Notes under the pieces: generated by a model
Told to the model about the DNA's origin: nothing
Seen by the model: only the letters and a program-made list of their open reading frames with translations
Databases searched by the model: none
Source: Nematopogon swammerdamellus
Lineage: Eukaryota; Arthropoda; Insecta; Lepidoptera; Adelidae
Length of the DNA: 64,000 nucleotides
NCBI GenBank assembly: GCA_946902875.1
Contig: OX336343.1
Coordinates: 7,119,754-7,183,753 of the forward strand
Direction: 5' to 3'
In this document: positions 56,004 to 64,000 of the stretch, piece by piece
Layout of the letters: each line of letters begins with the position of its first letter
Position numbering within the stretch: position 1 is the stretch's first letter
Made by a program: the position numbers and the translations under genes

Positions 56004-56394
56004 TAGAAAATTCGATGGGTGAATATTGAAATATTATATTCCTATCCAACTGAAAATATATAAACTGCATAGAGAATGTTTCCATAAGAAATATTTATTC
56101 CAGAAATAATGTACCTAGTTATGGTATGGATATCAGGAATGCAGAAAACATATTGAAAAATTTAAGATAATATAAATACATAAAATAAATTCTGCGAATT
56201 AACATGAACATCCAGTTCAAGCAAAGTGTGACGCCAGGATCCTTATTTATATATTTTTGAAGATCTTTCCCAAGATTATTTTATTGTTTATTATAATTCT
56301 ATGAATAGGTACCTACATTATGCGGAATTAACAAATACAAGCAAAGAGCTGAAAAGTTTTTCAAATTTCAAATGTAACTTTTATTGCAAGCTTT

Positions 56395-56640
56395 AAAAAA
56401 AAACCGCAAGTAAATCCGCCCACTTTTTAAGATAATTAATTGTTTCATTACTTAATAACTTGATTACAGACATAGCTAACAACCATCCCGATTAAACTAG
56501 CTTTCTAATAAAAAAAACCGCATCCAAATCGGTCCATCCGTTTGGGTGCTACGATGCCACAGCAGACACACCCTTAGACACATACACACACACGTTAAAC
56601 TTTATAACACCAATCTTTTTTTGTCGGGGATTGAAAACCA
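56395..56640 (-). mobile_element. CCCCGAC element, left part only, minus strand
   Basis: AACTAGCTTTCTAATAAAAA, CATCCAAATCGGTCCATCCG, GTGCTACGATGCCACAGCAG and TTTTTGTCGGGGATTGAA. The foldback portion is absent. Confidence 0.75.
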
Positions 56641-57329
56641 CAAATAACTAAACGTTTTAATCCCAAGAGTCATAACATAACAGCCCGAGTTGCTATGAGC
56701 GGAGTTCTGTACAGCGGCGACTCCTCTCAGTTGGCGAGGTTGGCGCCGCCAAACCGAATAAAATGAATGACACCATTAATACAGAAGTATCAGGCTAAAA
56801 TAAATGTGAAAAAATTTCGGAGTTATATTATTTATGTCATATAATCCATGATTAATAAGATAAAACGTCAATCCCGTACCCGTTACATAATTTGAAATTT
56901 CGCGCGCGTCAAACGCGGGCGACGACGAATGACGACACATCAAGGCATTCATTGGCCGGTTAGCTACATTTTGAAGCGCCATCGTATTCCATACAAGGCG
57001 GAAGCGACCGATGTCCCCCCCGTCCCGCGCGGACCCGCTGATCAGCCTTTCGAGTTGGCGCAGCGGGGAGTGCATTTAGTGACGCGGTAGCGAGTAGAGC
57101 GAGCTAGCGAGCGAGCTAGGTGTGTGTGTTGCGTGTGCGGGTGTGTGCGCGCTGCGTCCACACGACGAGTATTCTTGTGCTGTGCGACGTGCGATGCGAT
57201 GCGACTAGCGAGCTAGGCTAGGTGTGTTATGTGCGCGTGTGTGTGCGCATTGGCTCGCGAGTTGATAGCTGCATATATTCCGTTATGTAGGTATGGACTT
57301 TGTATGGATGAATCCTGTGCAGTGTTGTT
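56641..57329 (+). promoter_or_regulatory. CpG-rich zone, candidate promoter
   Basis: 56900-57290 is rich in CpG, GAGCGAGC and GT/GC alternation, unlike the neighbouring AT-rich DNA. CATTTAGTGACGCGG at about 57073 resembles an arthropod initiator. No coding exon could be tied to it with confidence. Confidence 0.3.
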
Positions 57330-57600
57330 AAATTTAAAGTGAGCTATCTACGGAGCACTCAAGGACAAGAGAGACTCAGTAATTTGGCACTCTTACATAT
57401 CTGTGGAAAAGGAGTTGCTAACAAAATTGAGGAAGAAAGAAGATTTTCACGATCGAGTCATCGACAATTTCTTGTCTGTGGAACGAAGAGTGGACTTCAT
57501 GTACAAATAAAATGTAACAATTCAAGCTTGTATGCCTGTCTCGTCGTCGTCGTGCCAGAGGAGACGTCGCTGTTGTCGGCTGCAACTCGACAGCTTTGAC
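57330..57600 (+). pseudogene. hAT/ZMYM-like C-terminal fragment
   Basis: The open frame starts SYLRSTQGQERLSNLALLHI, the motif near the C-terminal dimerisation region of hAT transposases and related zinc-finger proteins (usually YLRSTMGQERLxxLALLxI). It continues CGKGVANKIEEERRF to a stop at 57599. Upstream catalytic sequence is absent. The frame follows a TTTAAAG|TGAGC junction, so an exon is possible but unproven. Confidence 0.55.
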
Positions 57601-58519
57601 ACAACCAGTACGTACCTATCTACAGACAAATAAATCGTAAGTGAGCAAAATAAATCATTTAAACTAAATATTATAAACTATCTATATCGTAACCGTCTTT
57701 CAGTTTTTGAACTCATTGTGGTAGAAATAAATTAACGCATATGTACCTAAGTTATGAAATTATGAAAAAAATAATCCTTAGCCAGAGCCAACCCAATATT
57801 CAGGACCAGGAGTCGCCCCTGTTCTGTACTATGAGCGAGTCCCTAACAGCTGAACCGGCGATTTTTTCACTACTCTTGTTTCGTTACTAGCTCAATTTAT
57901 GAAGCGAGTTGGGAGTCCAAAGTCTGCACCCGGCTCGCCACTTTTCTATTACAAAAAAACGTGTCGCAGCAGCATTGTGCTAAGACTCATTATGTCGACT
58001 AGAAATAATATACAATAACTAGACCTCGTATAAAAGACAAAGTGACGTTTCTGTGTCTACATATTAATATCTTTATCTGTCTTCAATTAGTTTCATCATA
58101 ATTTTATTCCTTGAAACAATTACGCTGAAGCTTATACAGATCAAAGAAAATTGTCTAGTAAATATAAAGCTTTATTATTAAACGTTTACAGAGCAAGAAA
58201 ATATTTTAAAAATTCGTTTCAATAACTCGACAAGTGAACTGCAATCATAAATATTGTACTGGCCACAGCCAGCGCATTATATTTTTAATGGAATCGACGG
58301 GTCTTTATTTTGATATTTGAATTCGACTGTTGCTTGACTTATAAAAGCTGTTTATTGTGTATCTGTATGTTCAGTGCGTTCAATACACCCAGTGAAAGCT
58401 CCAAGTTGTTGTATTGTGTCTTTTCTAAAGGGGAGCCCTTCCGGCTTAATTAATTAGTTTTATAGAAGAAGACGCCATTAAGGCTTCAGAACAGGCCCTA
58501 AGGTTGTACGTCCAATAAT
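57601..58519. other. No gene recognised
   Basis: AT-rich and unassigned. Confidence 0.4.
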
Positions 58520-58652
58520 ATACATACACACAGATATACCACACGCTGTATCCTGCCAATCGGTAAGCAGAGTAATCAGTGTTGTGCTGCAAGTACTCTT
58601 GTAAATAACAGCACTACCCCGACCACCACGATTAGCAAAGTATTACATTAAG
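58520..58652 (-). mobile_element. Retroposon family C fragment
   Basis: TATACATACACACAGATATA, AATCGGTAAGCAGAGTAATC, TGTTGTGCTGCAAGTACTC and CCCGACCACCACGATTAGCA. It ends abruptly at 58652. Confidence 0.85.
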
Positions 58653-58977
58653 TAAGTAGTAAGTTGTACAATAAGTATGTTAAGTTCAAGTATATAATGT
58701 ACACAATACTATTTCTCTACTTCCTCTGCCCTGGTGCTAAGCATATTTCTATCAGACACCTAACATGTTGACAAATTACTATTGCTGACATTGAAAGATA
58801 AATCTGCAACATTATGTCCTATCTCAAACACAAGACAAACTCGTAATACTGCCATGTACGTAAGTGCTTGCGTGAATTCCTCACAGTCGAGCACTAAACG
58901 CCGCGCCGTATGTAGCTACTCATACATGTATTCATCGCGGCATTCCACGCGTAATCCCCAAAAGCCTCCCCGCTTGA

Positions 58978-59097
58978 AATGATGCGCGCACAAGCCTGGC
59001 GCGAGTTCGTCCAAGTGAGCAGCGAACATGTTCGCGGACGCGTCGGTGCGCTGGCCGGTGGGGAGGGAGGCGACATGCTCAACTTTGACGGAACTGG
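58978..59097 (+). CDS. Candidate first exon (weak)
   Basis: An ATG at 58979 opens MMRAQAWREFVQVSSEHVRG, continues to GGDMLNFDGTG and reaches GGAACTG|GTAAGT, a near-ideal donor at 59097. The stretch is GC-rich for its surroundings. No domain or homologue is recognised and no partner exon was found. It may be chance. Confidence 0.2.
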
Positions 59098-59475
59098 TAA
59101 GTTTGCGAACTAGGTGACGCGAGCACTTCAACTTGAGCCGATACTGAGTCTGCCGTGAATGTAAGCCCCGTTGACGGCTGAAGCTTCCAATATGTACCTA
59201 ACTTACTTTAGCGCGCCGAAGTTCGGCTTATTTCAAGTTTAGTGACGCCTCCATTTATGTTAGGCGAAAGCTCGAAGACAACGCTTTGGAAAGTTGGCCC
59301 AATAGCGCGATGTTGTTGTCGAAATGGAGGAACGAGTTTGTAAGTATTTTTAAAGATTCAATTTGAACTTACAACGAAGTGGGTGAGTGTTTTTCTGAAA
59401 CAGTGTTCCATTTATGTTTATAGTTATGTTATTCATGTTATTAATTTATTATATGCCGATATAATATGCACGCGC
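59098..59475. other. No gene recognised
   Basis: Nothing recognised before the 21-bp minisatellite. Confidence 0.4.
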
Positions 59476-60028
59476 ACGTCACTGCAGAGTCTTTTGATGT
59501 CACTGCTGAGTCTTATCATTTCACTGCAGATTCATTTGATGTTACTGCAGATACTTTTCATGTCACTGTATATTCGTGTTATGTCACTGCAGTCTTTTGA
59601 TGTGACTGCAGAGTCTTTTGATGTCACTGCACATTCGTTTGGTGCCACTGCAGAGTATTTTCATGTCTTTTGATGTCACTGCAGAGTCTTTAGATGTCAC
59701 TGCACATTCGTTTGGTGCCAGTGCAGAGTATTTTCATGTAACTGAAGATTAGTTTGATGTCACTGCAGTATTTTTATGTCACTGCAGTTTCGTTTGATGT
59801 CACTGCAGAGTATTTTCTTCTCACTGCAGTTTTTTCATGTCACTGCAGTTTCATTTGATGTCACTGCAGAGTCTTTTGATGTCACTGCAGAGCCCTTTGA
59901 TGTCACTGCAGAGTCCTTTGATTTGACTGCAGTCTTTTGATGTCACTGCAGATTATTTTGATCTCACTGCAGAGTCTTTTGATGTCACTGCAGAGTCTTA
60001 TGATGTCACTGCAGAGTCGTTTGATGTC
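59476..60028. repeat. 21-bp minisatellite, about 26 copies, PstI site per unit
   Basis: The consensus TTTGATGTCACTGCAGAGTC recurs at 18-22-bp spacing with many single changes. Nearly every unit contains CTGCAG and ATGTCAC. Higher-order pairs (GCACATTCGTTTGGTGCCA at 59630 and 59703) show segment duplication. No unique spacers, so it is not a CRISPR array. Confidence 0.95.
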
Positions 60029-60818
60029 ACTACACTCATGAATAAAAAAGAATCAGTAACTCAAAAAATGTGTAAGGTAAGTCAGTACAACGTGCATTGT
60101 CAAACATTACCCACCCGGTCTAACACATTCTCTCCTTTAATTAAGTCGCATGTAACAATAAATGAGGAAAACGTGTGTTTGCGTCCATATTTCGAAGAAA
60201 ACCTCACTCTGCGATGCCTTCACGTCTTCACAACCGACTCATTTATTAGCAACACAAACAGAAGTTGAAACAGGTTGTATGTATTGTGGTTGTTACAAAT
60301 ACCCACATATCATATACAAATACCCTTGCCGGATTACGCACATGTAATTTTTTCACAAATTACAACAGACGCGGGACCTTGTTTTAGTAATTATTATGAA
60401 AATATTAGAATTTGATACCTATCTCCAAAAATAGAAAAATATGTTAAAAGATTTTTTTTATTATAGACAAGCGACTCTCCTGAAAAAATATTAGCAAGCT
60501 TGAATATTAGTTAGGTACAAAAAATCATACAGAGTTATCATTAATGACAGAAAGGAAAGAATCTGAAACAATTTCCAGAGACATTTACTGACGAAATGTG
60601 TTGTTTACCTGCTAGAGGTTTGACATACGTCCACATTATTTTCTTTTTGATTTTTTTTTCATATCAATGTCAACACATCATTGTGCAAATAACTTAATAT
60701 TAAGGTCCCGTAATTAGCTATCTGTAAGATCATCATCTTGTCAAACAGTCAAATTTTTTATTTGACAATCTTGTATATTATTCGTTTGAATTTGTTTTGC
60801 TTCTTCGTCCTTCATTTT
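60029..60818. other. No gene recognised
   Basis: Short ORFs at 60038-60347 are without domains. Confidence 0.4.
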
Positions 60819-60945
60819 TTTTTTTATGGAAACTGACACGGTTGGTTACATCACCTACAACATCCGTGATGTCAGCCCATCACACCGGGTGAACTAGGTG
60901 CCATGTCAGTACTTCCCTTCATTTCATGTCGGCAACATTGTTATT
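60819..60945 (-). mobile_element. SINE family A 3' fragment, minus strand
   Basis: T8, ATGGAAACTGACACGGTTGG, GATGTCAGCCCATCACACCG and AGGTGCCATGTCAGTACTTC. It stops where a LINE scrap follows. Confidence 0.9.
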
Positions 60946-60959
60946 AAGTTGTTGCTTGC

Positions 60960-61235
60960 TGTTTCCAGATGCGGTCGCAGCCGGGGCGGAGAGCCTCAAA
61001 CGCAATCAATATACAAATATCATTCCATATTTCGAATATGTTGCTTTTGCGGTCGAAACCTACGGTCCGTGGAGCAGTGAAGCCAAAAGCCTCTTGAAGA
61101 GGTTTGGTTCTCTGCTGGCGGACGCAACTGGTGTCCCGCAATCAAGGGCCTACTTTATCCAAAGTAGGCCTTGTCATTCAGGCAGCGGTCACTTTTATAG
61201 TATTTTCATGTTTGTTAGGTACATTTTTTTATTTG
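60960..61235 (+). pseudogene. LINE C-terminal fragment
   Basis: It reads AAGAESLKRNQYTNIIPYFE, YVAFAVETYGPWSSEAKSLL, KRFGSLLADATGVPQSRAYF and IQS. It is close to 43010-43545 but without its His/stop lesion. The frame then deletes the IQRGNA region. Confidence 0.75.
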
Positions 61236-61976
61236 TTGAATTGTTTTTGTTCTTTTTTAAGTTATTTACAATTTTAACTTAATTTAACCAATACGCAAGT
61301 TATTCATCTTTCGGTTTAAAGTAGTATATATTATATCCTCGTAGTTTCTGAAAGCAATTCTAAACATATATATTGTTCTATTTAATTTTATCGTCATCCT
61401 GACTGTATAGCAGTTATTTTTTTGTTTTATTAAACAAAAAGAAAATGTTCAATGTATAAATGCCACAGCTGTTAGAGACGCATGCGGACCCTCGAGTATA
61501 AAATGAACAAGGTAGTTAAAGCTCTGGGTGCTCTCCCGACCAGCGCCATCTGCCGGCGCGGCCGCACATATTAAGGCCGCGTAATTACGGGGCTTCCGAA
61601 CAATAATAAAGATATTTTATAACGATCTCACACATCTGGGCCTGGCTGCGCGCGGTGGAAAAAGCGTGTAATGCTGGGGCAGCGTTCACAATGTAGCATC
61701 TTGCACAACTTACTATGTGAAAAATTAAATATATTTAGTTTCTATGTATCGCACATATACACGGTGTTGCAACCCCAACCGTAAAACCCGAAAGAGGGTG
61801 ATTCTGTACGTGAAATAGAACAACTTTTGTTCTACGAATTTTTAATTTGAAGAAAAAAAAATTTTTTTTCTCCATACATTTTGAGAATAGGTAATTAAAA
61901 ATTGTATGGAAAAAAAATTTTTTTTTTGTTTCAAAAATTTTTTTTCGCCACAGAAGTTGTTTACTTTCACATATAG
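61236..61976. other. No gene recognised
   Basis: AT-rich. 61855-61945 has several T/A runs in an inverted arrangement (AAAAAAATTTTTTTT-type). Confidence 0.45.
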
Positions 61977-62218
61977 CAGTGGTGCCCAAACGGTCGATCG
62001 CGATCGAGGTCGATCCCAAGAGGCTTTTAGGTCGATCGCTGGAAATATGTAGAGCAAGACTGCAGCAGTGACTCGTAGAAACGTCGAAAAATTCATAATA
62101 TTTGATGTGACTAACATTTTCCGGGTGGTGTCGTCTTCCACAAGGACCGCAATAGTAACAAATAATATAAAGGATGTAATAAGCATTGCTTTCAAGTCAA
62201 ACAAAAATTACTACAAAT

Positions 62219-62258
<40 letters not shown>

Positions 62259-62348
62259 TTATCAACGAAAACCTTTGGTACTTGTCGATCTCACAACCTT
62301 TAATTTTTTGTAGGTAGATCTTCATAGAACAAAGTATGGGCACCACTG
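61977..62348. mobile_element. hAT MITE, 372 bp, with 8-bp target duplication
   Basis: Inverted ends CAGTGGTGCCCAAAC and TATGGGCACCACTG. Flanking direct repeat ACATATAG at 61969-61976 and 62349-62356. Near the left end is GGTCGATCGCGATCGAGGTC. A run of about 37 T lies inside at 62220-62256. No transposase. CAGTGGTKCYCAA ends are typical of hAT elements. Confidence 0.95.
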
Positions 62349-62356
62349 ACATATAG

Positions 62357-63497
62357 AATAACCCCCTTATGTCAGTTAAAAATATTACGGGGGCAACTGC
62401 AACACCATGTATATTTAAATATTTATATGGATCTATTGGAAAGAACACAACAAATTATTTGAGTCAAAAATGATGTAATTGCGAAGTAATAAAGAAATTC
62501 AACCACATTACATTATAGTTAAACAATCCTTTTCGTTCGACGAGGGAATACGTGGATAATATGTAAAAACAGTATTTTTGACTAATAAAACAAGACACAA
62601 TTTGTACGAATCAAGTAAATGAAGCCTAAATGTAAACTAAAATAACTAAATCTTATAACTAAACATAAAACTAAATAAAAACAAACTTTAAGTAAACTTC
62701 AAATATTTAAAAATATTCCTCTATCATCAGGAGCTCCTTATTGCTCCAACAAAAAAATTAAAACTAATTAGAAAATCAATACCTATAAAATAATCGGATT
62801 GGCCGGTGATTGACTCAGTTTTTTTCCATGATGTGTTGCGCGATAAGATAACAGACATCTTCACGTCACTGTGAATGCGTCTCAACTTGGCTCAGCACTT
62901 ATGTGGAGGTACTTTGTTATAAGTTAAGCGGTCTATTGTGTGAAACGAGTCTACAATTTCTACATTGTTATCTTTGTAGCTGAAGCCGTCTGTATATTTG
63001 TGATAATTTTATTGTATGCTTTTCTTTAAAGACGCTTTAACTTTCTCTATAAGTGAATAAATATCACTTCATTTGTTAGATAATAACAAAGTTGGACGTT
63101 CAAATCAAATAAAATCTAATCTTATCCATTTATTTGCACACATTATTATACAATATTATCAACCAACATTAAAATCGTGATCTTGAGGCATCGTCATTTT
63201 TTATTGGAAAATTTTAAATAATAAATAAATTACATTCCCATTAAATAGTCTGATGGTCACAGTATCAATACTTTTCACATTTCACTTAATTGCTTCTTCC
63301 TAATTTACTATGTAAAAATATTCAAATAATTTTCCTTGCAGCCAGGTATTTTGCAATTTTAAATGTTATAATATGTTCTTACTTTTGTTTCGTAACTCTT
63401 TTTGTAGTTTATTAAAAATATTAATTATGTTAAATACCTACCAAACACTTTTTTAATGTCTATATTATGTATGACTTTTCTGTATAATTTTGTCCTT
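62357..63497. other. No gene; AT-rich
   Basis: No recognisable ORF or repeat. Confidence 0.4.
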
Positions 63498-64000
63498 TTT
63501 TTTTTTTTTTAGATCACAAATGTGAGTTTCTTTATTGAACACACAACATTAACAAAAATAATTAAATCTAGACCTAAAAATAACTAAATTAACTATAAAA
63601 ATAAATCTAACTATAAATAAAAATAGTCGTCCATAGAGACCATAGGCATGTTCCCCATGACGGAAGCGGCGTTCCCCCTCTGGATCGCCAGGGTATTTTG
63701 TCCTTTTGTATGGTTGAGTAATTATGATCATAAAGCACTTATGCTCACCAGGATAATTTTTATATACCAAGCTGCACTTTGCACATGGATGTCGTACATT
63801 GTCAGAAATTAAAAAGTTTTAATAGCGGTGTGCTGTGTGGAGTAATTTTTCTGATGGTTTTTTTCTGCAGTCTGAACACTCTGACGGCTTCCCTCAAGGC
63901 ACCCCAAAACTCTATTCCATAAATCATTATAGAGTAAAAGTATCCGAAGTATACACTAGACAGTATCCCTCAATTTTGTTTTTTGTTTGACAATGCTTTT
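63498..64000 (-). pseudogene. Jockey-like LINE 3' end, poly(A)-tailed, runs off window
   Basis: The minus strand enters from the window edge with IMIYGIEFWGALREAVRVFR and LQKKTIRKI, the pattern (xxYGIxFWGxSxxxxxVFxLQKxAIRxI) seen near the ORF2 C-terminus of Jockey-type LINEs. It ends with CAATAAAGAAACTCACAT and an A12 tail at 63498-63510. Stops interrupt the 3' half. The RT domain would lie beyond the window. Confidence 0.65.

Noticed and set aside
59476..60028. CRISPR-like array
   Set aside because: Units are contiguous 21-bp repeats without unique spacers, in eukaryotic-type DNA.

Overview
The window looks like nuclear DNA of a moth or butterfly (Lepidoptera). It is AT-rich and intron-like, with almost no long host ORFs and very many transposable-element copies. 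Lepidopteran-type signs are Helitrons with a CTAG end and a conserved GCGAGCGAAGC-type terminus, R4/Dong-type LINEs beside TA repeats, mariner and Penelope-like relics, and several SINE families. Everything here is read by eye from the sequence; no database search was run.

Host genes. The best host gene is on the minus strand. An exon at 44776-45041 encodes a signal-peptide-like start and the first half of an N-terminal immunoglobulin domain. A second exon at 35930-36063 encodes the other half. The splice phases match (AG|G, giving Gly-Leu-Arg-His-Val) and the combined domain resembles Ig1 of Dscam-family cell-adhesion proteins. Most of the window may therefore be introns and upstream DNA of a Dscam-like gene. 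Downstream of the second exon lie seven more tandem copies of its main part, each with a 5' splice site and only about 24 bases between copies. This is the most interesting structure in the window.

Transposon genes. 12.2-16.1 kb holds a four-exon THAP-domain P-element-like transposase gene, broken by one frameshift. 22.4-23.1 kb is a Penelope-like GIY-YIG fragment followed by a hammerhead-ribozyme-like fold. 38.9-41.8 kb holds two oppositely oriented R4/Dong-like LINEs meeting at one (TA)n tract. 41766-43923 is a Helitron with large inverted tandem arrays and an internal LINE fragment. 45.2-47.3 kb is a mariner relic interrupted by three later insertions. 63.5-64.0 kb is the 3' end of a Jockey-like LINE.

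Short repeats. Two related SINE families share a body but have different heads: family A has a chimeric tRNA-like/5S rRNA-like head, and family B has a tRNA-like head. A third retroposon family (family C, TATG-tailed) is inserted inside a family A copy with a clear target duplication. There are also hAT MITEs with 8-bp duplications, several foldback elements, a 600-bp GAGTA microsatellite, a 21-bp PstI minisatellite, an exon-coded 27-bp minisatellite, and five G/C homopolymer runs.

Layout: 1-12 kb repeats and unassigned DNA; 12-17 kb P-like element; 17-34 kb SINE/MITE-rich DNA with the Penelope fragment; 34-36 kb exon array; 38-44 kb LINE/Helitron cluster; 44.8 kb Ig exon; 45-50 kb nested mariner and SINEs; 50-64 kb repeats, two CpG-rich candidate promoter zones, and a minisatellite.
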